A DNA stretch of 64,000 nt from JAHEKB01 sp049115575 (GCA_049115575.1 JAGDZU010000001.1:806001-870000); one strand, 5' to 3'. Shown: positions 36,010-45,009, counted from the stretch's first letter. The notes: generated by a model from the sequence alone, not told the origin. Made by a program: numbers and translations.

Positions 36010-37443
36010 TCACTTTCGTGAGTGCAACATTATATTGGAAATCAAGATAGAAGAAGCAACTTGCTCGTCTGGTATTCTTATGTATGATCCATTGCCATTT
36101 TTGGCTAGCTCTTGCATAAATGCAAGTGCGTAAGTAGATTTACCAAACGCTACCGTAGAAACTCTTATGTTTTCTTTTGCGAATCGTTTTTTCGCCTTTC
36201 TATACATCCTTTTACGGCTGAATTTTGGTGAATTAAATATTCCATCAGATGCTAGAATGATTTCATTGTTTCCGTCTATTATGAACTGTTCTCTGGCCAC
36301 ATTATAGGCCTCATCAATTGCATGGCTTCCAAAAGATTGGCCTTGCGCAGAAAGAGAATTCACAATATTCAGCAATTCCCTTTTTCTTGCACCAGAAACA
36401 GCAGATGCCAATATATTCACTCCGCTAGCATAACTTATGATGGTTACCTTGTCTTCAGGTCTTAAAACTTCAATCATTCTCGCCATGCTATACTTTAGCA
36501 AGGGCAATTTCTCTTCCTTGTCCATGCTGGATGAAACATCAATTACGAAAACGATATGATTGAAAGCATATACATTTTCATTGAGCTTTCCTTCCTTATC
36601 AAATGTACTGCTATCAACTTTCGTGTTTGATGGCACATTGTCATTCTGAGGAACAACAATCGGATCAACATAGGCGATTGGTGCTTCCTCAAATGTGGTT
36701 GATCTTGAAGTATCCATTGGCACCACATCATCCGAAAGGTCAGGCAGGGTATACACCAAGATTTCCTCCTCTGGTATTAATGAGATAGTGGATTCTCCAT
36801 TCCTTTTCATATACAGAAAAAGGTCAACCGACTCATAACCATCCTTATATATTGAGACCTGAAAGAGGTTAGGTTTGAATTTATCTAGTATTAGATAGCC
36901 ATTGGGATCAAGCTGATTTTGTTTAACATAAAAATCCTTTTCTATGCCCTGAGAAACTAAACTCATCTCGTATTCATACAGTGTTTTCTTACTGATTGAA
37001 TCTACCACTTTTATACCATGAGTATATTGAACAAGATTAACTTGATTTGGCTGGCCGAACTGCGGACAAAACATAAATGCTTCAGGATGAAAGGAGCTTA
37101 TTTTTCCCTTTATTTTTAAATTAATTGCATGATTGATGTTGTTCACGTAAATAGGCACCACACGTTCAAATTTCCCGAATTCTTGGGTGTAATATCTAAC
37201 AGAAATAATGGCAGATTCTCCTGGACTGAGTGATTTTTTCTCAAAATCAACAGAAAGATCATTCATATAAGCAATAGGCAGAAAGAGTTGTGTCTCATTG
37301 CTTGAATTGGTATACACAAACTCAGCTACAGGGTTATTCCACCGGATTATTTTGCCAAAATCGTGTAAATCCTTATTCAGCTCCTGACCCTTTACTCCTA
37401 AGCTAATTAAAAGTATAAACAGTATTGACAAGGGCCACTTCAT
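36010..37443 (-). CDS. Exported von Willebrand factor A-domain protein
   Basis: 477 residues from the ATG at 37443 (M-K-W-P-L); the frame opens seven codons further but the signal peptide begins here. The N-terminal third (D-L-H-D-F-G-K-I ... L-S-P-G-E-S-A-I-I-S-V) is an Ig-like domain resembling DUF1573/ASH modules. The middle is a carboxypeptidase-regulatory-like region. The C-terminal VWA domain (about 295-477) has MIDAS D-V-S-S-S-M and later A-S-D-G-I-F, so metal-dependent adhesion is plausible. No lipobox or sorting domain seen. Function unknown. Confidence 0.78.
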   Translation of the reverse strand: MKWPLSILFILLISLGVKGQELNKDLHDFGKIIRWNNPVAEFVYTNSSNETQLFLPIAYMNDLSVDFEKKSLSPGESAIISVRYYTQEFGKFERVVPIYVNNINHAINLKIKGKISSFHPEAFMFCPQFGQPNQVNLVQYTHGIKVVDSISKKTLYEYEMSLVSQGIEKDFYVKQNQLDPNGYLILDKFKPNLFQVSIYKDGYESVDLFLYMKRNGESTISLIPEEEILVYTLPDLSDDVVPMDTSRSTTFEEAPIAYVDPIVVPQNDNVPSNTKVDSSTFDKEGKLNENVYAFNHIVFVIDVSSSMDKEEKLPLLKYSMARMIEVLRPEDKVTIISYASGVNILASAVSGARKRELLNIVNSLSAQGQSFGSHAIDEAYNVAREQFIIDGNNEIILASDGIFNSPKFSRKRMYRKAKKRFAKENIRVSTVAFGKSTYALAFMQELAKNGNGSYIRIPDEQVASSILISNIMLHSRK

Positions 37444-37536
37444 TATAATTGAACGTTTCAACATTCATTTAATTTTAGAACAAATTGTATTCCATTCCAA
37501 TTTATTTTTTGAAATTGAGTTAATATATCAACCAAA

Positions 37537-38427
37537 GTGGTCAATTACTACAAGATATTAGGTGTAGAAAACTATTCGTCTATTGAGCAAGTTAAGATAG
37601 CTTATAAAGACAAAATCAGATTGTATCATCCGGATATTAATCAAGAAACAGACGCTGTAGAAATTGCCAAATATCTAAATCAAGCCAAGGATATACTAAC
37701 AGATGAGCACAGGAAAACAGCATATGACTACCAACTTAAATTGGCATATTTAAGTGAAATTCAAAAATTAAAAACTAAACTTCCCTCCTTTTGGAGCAAA
37801 GAAAAAAACAAAAGAAAAGAGGCGCAAAAACTGCGTGAAAGAGAAAGATATATTCAAAGCAATGCAAGGTTTCCTTACCGCTTGAGAATGTTAACAATGC
37901 TTGTTTTCATGTTCGCGGGATTGCAATTAATCTATTCTAACTACTTTGTTATGCATCCTGGCTATGAGGCCATATACAGTCTATTGGGTTTTGTAATATT
38001 TGCGGCCTCAAGTATTATTCTGAGCAACTTAGTATATACTCATTATTGGGTTAGATCTGTAGACAAGGTAATTAAATTTAACTATGAACAATGGATAGGA
38101 AGAATCCTCATTTTGGTTTTAGTCTGTGGTCCTGCAAGTATTTACGGCTTGAATGAATATCGCAAAAGCTTTTATCTTCAATCTAATTACGAATACTATT
38201 TAGCAGAAATAGACCCTCTCAATAAAAACAAAGGAATACCAGTTTTCAGATACACAATTGATGGAACGAAATACAGCAAACGGCTTAAGTACTCTCAAGG
38301 TCCTTTCATTATTCTGTCTGAAAACAAACTTCTAATCAAATATGCCAAAGTTGACCCGAGAATTGCCAAGCCCGTTAAGGATAAGGCTGAATTTGAAGCA
38401 TTTAGAAGAGAAAAAAATCAGAAGTAA
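37537..38427 (+). CDS. Membrane-anchored J-domain (DnaJ-like) protein
   Basis: 296 residues from a GTG start. Residues 1-65 are a J domain with the invariant H-P-D (Y-H-P-D-I-N) that stimulates DnaK ATPase. A basic linker (about 85-110) follows, then three hydrophobic segments (about 115-137, 145-170, 185-205) and a C-terminal soluble tail of about 85 residues. There is no Gly/Phe or zinc-finger region, so it is not DnaJ itself but a membrane co-chaperone that would recruit DnaK to the inner membrane. Client unknown. Confidence 0.82.
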   Translation: MVNYYKILGVENYSSIEQVKIAYKDKIRLYHPDINQETDAVEIAKYLNQAKDILTDEHRKTAYDYQLKLAYLSEIQKLKTKLPSFWSKEKNKRKEAQKLRERERYIQSNARFPYRLRMLTMLVFMFAGLQLIYSNYFVMHPGYEAIYSLLGFVIFAASSIILSNLVYTHYWVRSVDKVIKFNYEQWIGRILILVLVCGPASIYGLNEYRKSFYLQSNYEYYLAEIDPLNKNKGIPVFRYTIDGTKYSKRLKYSQGPFIILSENKLLIKYAKVDPRIAKPVKDKAEFEAFRREKNQK

Positions 38428-38462
38428 AATCAAAATTTGTGAGACCAAGTCCTCTCCTTGTA

Positions 38463-38470
38463 TAACTTTG
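38463..38470 (+). promoter_or_regulatory. -7 box TAACTTTG before the PlsC-like gene
   Basis: Perfect TAnnTTTG ending ten bases before the ATG at 38481, with a TTG 23 bases upstream (38437-38439) as candidate -33 element. Confidence 0.5.
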
Positions 38471-38480
38471 AGACCTGAAT

Positions 38481-39293
38481 ATGCAGGAAAAGTTTATTGA
38501 TGTAGATCGCGTCTTTAGAGAAAAGAATCCAACGGCCTATAAATGGATTCCTCGCTTTTTCATGAACTACCTCAAGAAAATAGTTCACCAAAAAGAAATC
38601 AATCAACTTCTTCTAGAAAACAAAAATCTATACGGCACTGACTTTTGTAGGGACATTATCAAGAGATGGGATATTACATTAAAGGTTCACGGAATTGAAA
38701 ATGTTTTAACCAATCAAGGGGCCATATTTGTCTGCAATCACCCCCTGGGTGGCATGGACGCTATTGCTTTGGTAGATGCCATTGCTCATGTTAGAACAGA
38801 TATTAAGTTCATAGTAAACGACATTCTAATGAACTTAGACAATCTCAAAGGTTTGTTTGTTGGCATTAATAGAGTTGGAACTGTGGGTGCTCAATCTTTA
38901 AAAGAAGTAAATGATTTATTTAAGAGCGATGCTGCCATTTTTCTTTTTCCTGCGGGTTACGTAAGTAGGCACGTAGATGGCAAGATTCAAGATGTAGAAT
39001 GGAAAAAAACATTTGTTACTAGGTCTAAAAGGGATAATCTTCCAGTGGTTCCAGTCCATTTAGAAGGTGAGCTTCGCCCCTTTTTCTACAGACTATATAA
39101 AGTGCGAACCGCATTGGGAATAAAATCCAATATTGAAATGCTGTGGTTAGCTAGAGAGCTTTATAGGCAGCACGGAAAAACAATAAATATTACATTTGGA
39201 AAACCTATCCCTTCATCCCACTTTGATGATGGCAAATCAGATAAGGAATGGGCAGCGTGGGTAAGGTCTAAGGTTTATCAACAAGCACAATAA
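38481..39293 (+). CDS. PlsC-like acyltransferase, probably aminolipid O-acyltransferase (GlsA/OlsA type)
   Basis: 270 residues, acyl-glycerophosphate acyltransferase superfamily. The catalytic motif is N-H-P-L-G-G-M-D, an H-x5-D spacing instead of the usual H-x4-D, as seen in the Bacteroidota branch of this family. F-P-A-G-Y-V-S-R near 155 corresponds to the second block. It ends at 39293 and the GNAT gene begins at 39294, so the two are almost certainly cotranslated. In Bacteroides, adjacent PlsC-like GlsA and GNAT-like GlsB make N-acyloxyacyl glycine lipid. By analogy this one would add the second acyl chain. Phosphatidic acid synthesis is the alternative. Confidence 0.8.
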   Translation: MQEKFIDVDRVFREKNPTAYKWIPRFFMNYLKKIVHQKEINQLLLENKNLYGTDFCRDIIKRWDITLKVHGIENVLTNQGAIFVCNHPLGGMDAIALVDAIAHVRTDIKFIVNDILMNLDNLKGLFVGINRVGTVGAQSLKEVNDLFKSDAAIFLFPAGYVSRHVDGKIQDVEWKKTFVTRSKRDNLPVVPVHLEGELRPFFYRLYKVRTALGIKSNIEMLWLARELYRQHGKTINITFGKPIPSSHFDDGKSDKEWAAWVRSKVYQQAQ

Positions 39294-40229
39294 ATGGATC
39301 TTTCGTACATAAGAAAACCTATAGCAAAGTCCATAATCAAGGATGAATTATCCTCAGATTTATTTGTGAGACATAGCAATAAGGGTTCGAATGAGATTTA
39401 CATCGTAAATCAGCACAATGCACCCAATGTGGTGCAGGAAATTGGTAGATTGAGGGAAGTCACTTTTGCCACCGCTGGAGGCGGCACAGGCATGCCAGTG
39501 GATTTAGACGAATTTGACACCTCTGAACTATGTTATGAACAGCTTATATTGTTTAATCCCGAAGATGAAGAGATTGTTGGAGGGTATCGATTTATTGAAT
39601 GTTCTAAAGTGATACATACCAATCCTATTCAACTATCAACCGCTCATTATTTTAATTTCACTGAAAAATTTGTAACCCAGTTCCTACCACATACTATTGA
39701 ACTAGGGCGGTCTTGGATACAGCCTCTATATCAACCTTCTGTAAACGCTAGAAAAGGCATATTCACTTTAGACAATTTATGGGATGGTCTGGGTGCCATT
39801 GCAGTTGACAACCCTCAGATAAAACACTTCTTTGGCAAAGTAACCATGTATACCAATTATAATGCGGAAGCTAGAGATGCAGTATTATATCTTATGAACC
39901 ATTTCTTTGAAGACAAAGAGGAATTGGTTAAACCTAAACACCCGTTACCCGAGCTTTCAGATATAGATGATTTTAAAGCTGAAATAGAAGATCTAGATTT
40001 TAAAGAAGCGATGAAAGTTCTTCAACGCTATACCAAAGACAGAGGCGAAAACATCCCACCGCTAATTAACAACTATATGCAGCTATCTCCTAGCATGAAA
40101 GCCTTTGGCACTGCGGCAAACCCGGATTTTGGAGACGTAGAAGAAACCGGAATACTTGTTACTATTGATGATATTTACGACAGTAAAAAAGAACGTCACA
40201 TTAGTTCTTATGTAAGTTCGAGAGGGTAA
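39294..40229 (+). CDS. GNAT-fold N-acyltransferase, probably aminolipid synthase (GlsB/OlsB type)
   Basis: 311 residues, Acetyltransf_5 / hemolysin-like family. The R-L-R-E-V-T-F-A motif near 51 and the E-L-G-R-S-W-I block near 140 are the acyl-ACP-dependent N-acyltransferase hallmarks shared with OlsB and GlsB. Expected reaction: transfer of a 3-hydroxyacyl group from ACP to the amino group of glycine, serine or ornithine. Partner of the preceding PlsC-like enzyme, with zero-base spacing. The amino acid used cannot be told from sequence. Followed by a repeat-rich noncoding patch. Confidence 0.8.
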   Translation: MDLSYIRKPIAKSIIKDELSSDLFVRHSNKGSNEIYIVNQHNAPNVVQEIGRLREVTFATAGGGTGMPVDLDEFDTSELCYEQLILFNPEDEEIVGGYRFIECSKVIHTNPIQLSTAHYFNFTEKFVTQFLPHTIELGRSWIQPLYQPSVNARKGIFTLDNLWDGLGAIAVDNPQIKHFFGKVTMYTNYNAEARDAVLYLMNHFFEDKEELVKPKHPLPELSDIDDFKAEIEDLDFKEAMKVLQRYTKDRGENIPPLINNYMQLSPSMKAFGTAANPDFGDVEETGILVTIDDIYDSKKERHISSYVSSRG

Positions 40230-40263
40230 TGGTTAGTGGTTAATGGTTAATGGTTAATGGTTA
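40229..40263 (+). repeat. Five tandem heptamers ATGGTTA
   Basis: Units at 40229, 40236 (GTGGTTA variant), 40243, 40250 and 40257. The array starts on the last base of the preceding stop codon. It is the most ordered part of the longest noncoding gap in the window. Confidence 0.85.
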
Positions 40264-40455
40264 TAAAGATTAAATAATCCATCAACCGCACCAATTAATA
40301 TTTAATAATTAATAACTAACAATTAATAATTGTCCCTCGGTCCCCTCTAACCCCAAGGGAAAAATAAAATCATAACACAAATCACCAGAATGATATTCTA
40401 GCATGTTCGTTTAAAGTGCTGTCATAATGAACTTACGTTGCGCTCAGCTCTGACT
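40264..40455. other. AT-rich noncoding patch between convergent genes
   Basis: Holds an ATTAATA-rich stretch (40293-40331) including a 14-mer at 40307-40320 that recurs inverted at 59994-60007. An imperfect inverted repeat TCCCT...AGGGA follows at 40333-40360 with a C-rich interior. The last 90 bases show nothing except a small AGAAT/ATTCT hairpin. No gene is supported here. Confidence 0.6.
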
Positions 40456-42951
40456 CTAAAATTTCATTATTAGCCTCAAGTTTAACCTCCGACCAGTTAA
40501 ATAATTGGGGATGCCGTAAATATTGTTTGAAAAGTCTTTGAACAAACTGTATGAAATGGTATTGTTTACTTGAAGAAGATTGAATATTTCCAAGCTCATC
40601 CACATTGAATGTGTTTGCTTTAACCAATTTGGTCTTTTCCCAATAGACGCGTCATATAGAACTTTAGAAAACCCAATATCCACTCGTCTGTATGGCGGTA
40701 TCACAAAACCTTCTGTATACCTCCTTTGCCCGTCAAAGTAGAAAGGCAATTTAGACCCAAACACCAGGTTAATATTCATCTTATATGATGGATTCTTTGG
40801 CAACTCATCCTGAAACAAAATAGAGAAGTTCACACGCTGGTCTGTGGGTCTTCTCAACCAATCACTTAGCACTTCCTCTCCTGATTCATTGGTGTAGTAT
40901 AGGCGCTCTTTGGTGTTCAAATAAGAGAAATTAAACCAGGATTCTATCCCTGCAATGAATTCACCATTCACTCGTGCGTCAAAGCCTGTGGCGTAACCTT
41001 GAGAACTGTTTTCCGCCAAATACCTGATTCTCACATTATCTATAACATAGGGTACCATTTGATCTAAATGCTTATAGTACACCTCAGTAATTAACTTAAA
41101 TGGTCTATCCCACGCTTTGAAATTCAGATCTCCTCCTAAAACAAAATGTATGGATTTTTGAGCTCGTAATTCCGGATTTAGTTCACCGTTCAAATTCCTC
41201 AACTCTCTATAGAACGGAGGTTGAAAATAATAACCAATTGCCGCCTTTACCAGCCAATCACGTCTGGCTAATGAATCGTAGTTCTCTGTGTTGGTTAGCT
41301 TTCGCAGTAAGGTATCATTATACTTCTTATTGGGCTCGTAAGAAAGCTGTAAGCGAGGGCTCACTACATTCTGTCCGTTATAACTCCAATAGTGACTTCT
41401 AATGCCATAAATCACCTTAAATGCCGAAGCAGAACTAATAGTATAATTGTGCTGGGCATAGCCGCTCAATCTAGTTGAATTAATATTGATATCTGCTCTC
41501 AGATATTCATCTAGAATAATCTCGTCTTTGGAATTGGCTCCTGCCACTGTGTTAATGTTATAGCCACTGCTATCATTGAATCTCCATTCCTTAAGTTGAT
41601 CAACTATAGATTCAAATTTGGCTTCTGCTCCCCATTGAATAACTCCATACTTGCTCACTTTTCGCCCTTTATGTGCCACAGCAAAAACATTGGCTCTCAA
41701 GTCGTTTCGCGCATTGTCTATGAAATACCCAAATCCCAGATTCCTTCTTAATTCAGCAAAATCGTCCGATCCAAAATTTGTTTCTAATTCATCAAGCCTA
41801 TATGCCCCCTCTACTGTGAAATGTTCTCTTTCTGCGGTCTGATAGCTGGATAATATGAGTTTGTATTCCGTCTTTTTATTCGGCTTATAACTCAGATTTA
41901 AACCATTAATGAGAGTAGTGTATTGCATTAATTCTTGGCCACCAAAGCCCACATTTAGTCTCACAGCAAAATTCACATTACCAAAGTTGGTAGTTTGGGA
42001 TTGAGGAACAACCAAATACCTGTTTTGAGAATAGCTAAACAACCATTGCAGATTTAGATCTTTGTTAAAATGGAAAGTAGTCAAAGACTGTACATCAAAA
42101 AAACGTGGTTTATAATCACCTTGTACGTCTAAACTACCAAGCAAATATTGATTACTTCGAAACCTGAAACCTGTCAGAAATGTTAACCGCCTATTGTAAG
42201 CTGAGCCCTCATAATGCAAGTTTGCACCCATCAAACTCAGATGTGCAGTTCCTTTAGAGGTATCTGGAGTTCTGTATTTTATATCTAAAACAGAAGACAA
42301 TTTATCTCCGTATCTAGCTTCAAATCCGCCAGCTGAAAAGCTCAACTTCTCAATCAAATCAGGATTGATAATACTCAATCCCTCTTGTTGTCCACTGCGA
42401 GCAAGAAACGGGCGATAAACCTCTATGTCATTTACGTAGACCAGATTCTCATCAAAATTTCCGCCTCTAACATTATAACCAGATGACAACTCTCCTCCCG
42501 AAGCGCTGATGCCCAATCCTATGCTTTTTAAAGTTTGCTCAAAACCACCAACTACAGGAAAGCCTTCTATGGTTCTAGGTTCAATTTCAATAACAGAAGG
42601 AACTTGTCTATTAATCTGCGCTGTAGCCGTTACCCCTCCTAAATTAAACACATGATTTATAACAAAATCTATCCTATAGCTTTCACCTTCATCCAAAGGA
42701 GCTATTACCGCGCGTTTCTCTTTTCCTAGGTAACTAACATAGACTTTAAGCATCTCATGTGCTGGCACCTCAATTAAATAATATCCAAAATCATTGGAAA
42801 ATGTGCTGAGCTCATGCTCTTCTAAGGCTACATATGCGCCAACAAGAGGTTGATTCTCCTTATCGTAGATACGTCCTTTAAGTACAGCTGTTTGTTGTGC
42901 AGATACAAAGGTGGTCAGTAGTAGTAGAATATATGTGAGACCTAGCTTCAA
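40456..42951 (-). CDS. TonB-dependent outer-membrane receptor
   Basis: 831 residues from a TTG start at 42951. Signal peptide ending F-V-S-A-Q. An N-terminal carboxypeptidase-regulatory-like domain (about 20-110: V-L-K-G-R-I-Y-D-K-E-N-Q-P-L-V-G-A-Y-V) precedes the plug (about 115-225, with Y-N-V-R-G-G-N-F-D-E-N and F-S-A-G-G-F-E-A-R-Y-G-D). A large barrel ends in L-R-L-I-M-K-F. No SusD partner is adjacent, so it is not a SusCD pair; the imported ligand is unknown. It lies 24 bp downstream of rpe in the recF-dciA-rpe run on the same strand and may be read with it. Confidence 0.9.
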   Translation of the reverse strand: MKLGLTYILLLLTTFVSAQQTAVLKGRIYDKENQPLVGAYVALEEHELSTFSNDFGYYLIEVPAHEMLKVYVSYLGKEKRAVIAPLDEGESYRIDFVINHVFNLGGVTATAQINRQVPSVIEIEPRTIEGFPVVGGFEQTLKSIGLGISASGGELSSGYNVRGGNFDENLVYVNDIEVYRPFLARSGQQEGLSIINPDLIEKLSFSAGGFEARYGDKLSSVLDIKYRTPDTSKGTAHLSLMGANLHYEGSAYNRRLTFLTGFRFRSNQYLLGSLDVQGDYKPRFFDVQSLTTFHFNKDLNLQWLFSYSQNRYLVVPQSQTTNFGNVNFAVRLNVGFGGQELMQYTTLINGLNLSYKPNKKTEYKLILSSYQTAEREHFTVEGAYRLDELETNFGSDDFAELRRNLGFGYFIDNARNDLRANVFAVAHKGRKVSKYGVIQWGAEAKFESIVDQLKEWRFNDSSGYNINTVAGANSKDEIILDEYLRADININSTRLSGYAQHNYTISSASAFKVIYGIRSHYWSYNGQNVVSPRLQLSYEPNKKYNDTLLRKLTNTENYDSLARRDWLVKAAIGYYFQPPFYRELRNLNGELNPELRAQKSIHFVLGGDLNFKAWDRPFKLITEVYYKHLDQMVPYVIDNVRIRYLAENSSQGYATGFDARVNGEFIAGIESWFNFSYLNTKERLYYTNESGEEVLSDWLRRPTDQRVNFSILFQDELPKNPSYKMNINLVFGSKLPFYFDGQRRYTEGFVIPPYRRVDIGFSKVLYDASIGKRPNWLKQTHSMWMSLEIFNLLQVNNTISYSLFKDFSNNIYGIPNYLTGRRLNLRLIMKF

Positions 42952-42975
42952 AAGCTGTATAACGTAGAGTGCGTA

Positions 42976-43626
42976 TCAGTATTGTTTCAATTGTAAAATG
43001 GTCTTAGATGGATCATCCGATGAGAACACGGTATTGCCTGCCACCAATACATTAGCCCCACATTCAATCAACTTCTTGTAATTGTCCATATTAACACCAC
43101 CATCAACTTCTATATAAGGATAATGATTCTTGCGTTCTGAAATGTTCTTTAATTGAATGAGTTTCTCATATGTATTTTCTATGAAGCTCTGCCCGCCATA
43201 TCCAGGGTTGACACTCATCACTGTTATTAAATCTATATCTGTAAATACATCATTTAATTGATGAACACCTGTGTGAGGATTTATCGCCACTCCTGCTTGC
43301 GCTCCGGCATCTTTAATAGCAGCAAGTGTTCGATGTAAATGAGTGCAAGCTTCGTAATGAACCGTCAACACTTCTGCACCAGCTTCTACAAATCTTTCAA
43401 TGTATCTATCTGGGTCCACTATCATTAAATGAACATCTAGCGGTTTAGTGGCGTGCTTCTTCAAGTATTTTATTACCGGAAAACCAAAGGAAATATTAGG
43501 CACAAATACACCATCCATAACGTCTACATGAAACCAGTCTGCCTCACTGTCATTTATCATGTGTATGTCTCTTTCTAGATTTGCAAAATCTGCAGAGAGC
43601 ACGGATGGAGCTACTTTATGAATCAT
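42976..43626 (-). CDS. rpe: Ribulose-phosphate 3-epimerase
   Basis: 216 residues, TIM barrel. Interconverts D-ribulose 5-phosphate and D-xylulose 5-phosphate in the pentose phosphate pathway. Metal/catalytic residues are all in place: His33 and Asp35 (W-F-H-V-D-V-M-D-G), His66 (D-V-H-L-M-I) and Asp175 (V-D-G-G-V). Phosphate-binding P-G-Y-G-G-Q-S-F near 141 is intact. Lies 1 bp after the DciA-like gene, so it belongs to the recF operon transcriptionally. Confidence 0.97.
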   Translation of the reverse strand: MIHKVAPSVLSADFANLERDIHMINDSEADWFHVDVMDGVFVPNISFGFPVIKYLKKHATKPLDVHLMIVDPDRYIERFVEAGAEVLTVHYEACTHLHRTLAAIKDAGAQAGVAINPHTGVHQLNDVFTDIDLITVMSVNPGYGGQSFIENTYEKLIQLKNISERKNHYPYIEVDGGVNMDNYKKLIECGANVLVAGNTVFSSDDPSKTILQLKQY

Positions 43627-43627
43627 A

Positions 43628-43912
43628 TTATCTGATGTTTATGTCTTTTACTAGTTCTGAGCCTGCAAACTTATTAACCTTTTCAATGATAATGTGCTTA
43701 TAGTAATTCAATTCATTCTTCAAAGGAGCTGAAGTAATATATAGATGCAGTATACTCTTGGATATGAATAACTTACTGGTTTTACTCGCAATTTGTCTAC
43801 CCACTATGTTCTCCCAATTATTGGTCACATTTAGCTCCTCGTACTTATCGTTGAGTTTGTAGGATTTCAATAATCCTTTCACCAAATCTTTAAAGGGTTT
43901 TTCGTCTTGCAT
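43628..43912 (-). CDS. DUF721 / DciA-like protein
   Basis: 94 residues. DUF721 features: W-E-N-I-V-G-R-Q-I-A and H-L-Y-I-T-S-A-P-L-K-N-E-L near the middle, the KH-like core of DciA. DciA is the ancestral loader of replicative helicase DnaB. Its start codon directly follows the recF stop (TAA then ATG), so the two are tightly coupled. This suggests joint use in replication and fork repair. No DnaC/DnaI type loader is seen in the window. Confidence 0.8.
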   Translation of the reverse strand: MQDEKPFKDLVKGLLKSYKLNDKYEELNVTNNWENIVGRQIASKTSKLFISKSILHLYITSAPLKNELNYYKHIIIEKVNKFAGSELVKDINIR

Positions 43913-44977
43913 TTACAATTCAACAAGTTTGTAACTTTCAGAAACTCCTGAGCAAAATGAAGATAATCTGCTCTTATCTGTATCAGTCACAAAAACTTGT
44001 CCAAAGTTACCATTTTTAATGATGCGAATGAGCGCTTGAGATCGCTGATTGTCTATTTTTTCAAATATGTCATCCAACAGTAGAATAGGCGTGGTTTTTT
44101 TGTTATCCAAATAGTAATTAAACTCACTAAGCTTCAATGCGATTAGGAACGATTTGATTTGCCCCTGAGAACCAAATTTTTTTAAGGCTTTACTTTCTAT
44201 GGAGAATTCAATCTTGTCTTTGTGAATTCCAATATGACTTCGTTTAATAATGCTGTCTTTCTGCCTGCTTCCCCTTATTTGTTCTTCTAGATTTCCAGCG
44301 GAAATTTGAGAATCATAATCCAAACTCACTTGCTCCGCTTTTTCACTTATCTGCTCATAGAACTTTGAAATCATAGGGCCAATTTCCCTCAGTAGCTCTT
44401 TTCTTTTATGAAATATTAATTCATTTAATGGAAGCATCAGTGCATCTAAGGCGTCCAACAAAGCTCCATCTATTATGCCGCTTTTCAGATGTCTATTTCT
44501 CTGTTCTAACAATCTCCTATATTGCATCAGCCCTTTTAAGTATTCTGAATCAGTTTGACTTAATACTTGATTTACAAATCGTCTTCGATCGCTATTGTCT
44601 CCGTATATAAGTCCAATATCCCCTGGAGCTATCATAACACATAACAATTCCCCGAGGTGATCAGCGAGTTTGGGGTAGACCACTTCATTTTTGAAAAGCT
44701 GTTTCTTGCTGCCACGTTTGAGTTTTAATTTGAATTCAATTTCCTCATTAGACTCTAACTTACCAATAATCCCAGCTTCCTCTTTGCCAATTTGTATGCA
44801 CTGTATATCAGTTGATGAAAAATAACTCTTACCTACCGCGAGAAAATAGATGGCATCTAAGATATTGGTCTTCCCTTTTCCATTAAGACCACAGATACCT
44901 ACAATATCGTTATCGAGCTGTAAATCCAAGCTAGTATGGTTCTTAAATTGGTGTAGTTGTAGTCGGCTGAGCTTCAC
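43913..44977 (-). CDS. recF: DNA replication and repair protein RecF
   Basis: 354 residues from a GTG start at 44977. Walker A G-L-N-G-K-G-K-T-N at about 31-39, with the adjacent A-I-Y-F-L-A-V-G-K-S-Y motif. ABC-type signature region F-G-S-Q-G-Q-I-K near 268 and Walker B T-P-I-L-L-L-D-D-I-F near 297. Binds gapped DNA and helps RecOR load RecA. First gene of the recF-dciA-rpe run. Divergent from pdhA, 45 bp away. Confidence 0.96.
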   Translation of the reverse strand: MKLSRLQLHQFKNHTSLDLQLDNDIVGICGLNGKGKTNILDAIYFLAVGKSYFSSTDIQCIQIGKEEAGIIGKLESNEEIEFKLKLKRGSKKQLFKNEVVYPKLADHLGELLCVMIAPGDIGLIYGDNSDRRRFVNQVLSQTDSEYLKGLMQYRRLLEQRNRHLKSGIIDGALLDALDALMLPLNELIFHKRKELLREIGPMISKFYEQISEKAEQVSLDYDSQISAGNLEEQIRGSRQKDSIIKRSHIGIHKDKIEFSIESKALKKFGSQGQIKSFLIALKLSEFNYYLDNKKTTPILLLDDIFEKIDNQRSQALIRIIKNGNFGQVFVTDTDKSRLSSFCSGVSESYKLVEL

Positions 44978-45001
44978 TCTTTTTTGAGGGGTTAAAAGTA
45001 T

Positions 45002-45009
45002 TATTTTTG
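45002..45009 (+). promoter_or_regulatory. -7 box TATTTTTG before pdhA
   Basis: Perfect TAnnTTTG ending 13 bases before the pdhA ATG, in the recF-pdhA divergent gap. Confidence 0.5.

Noticed and set aside
40229..40263. Heptamer array as a CRISPR or attachment site
   Set aside because: Contiguous 7-bp units without spacers and no cas or integrase gene in the window.
40433..40627. 64-codon minus-strand frame at the TonB receptor end
   Set aside because: Shifted frame within the receptor gene, no signature.
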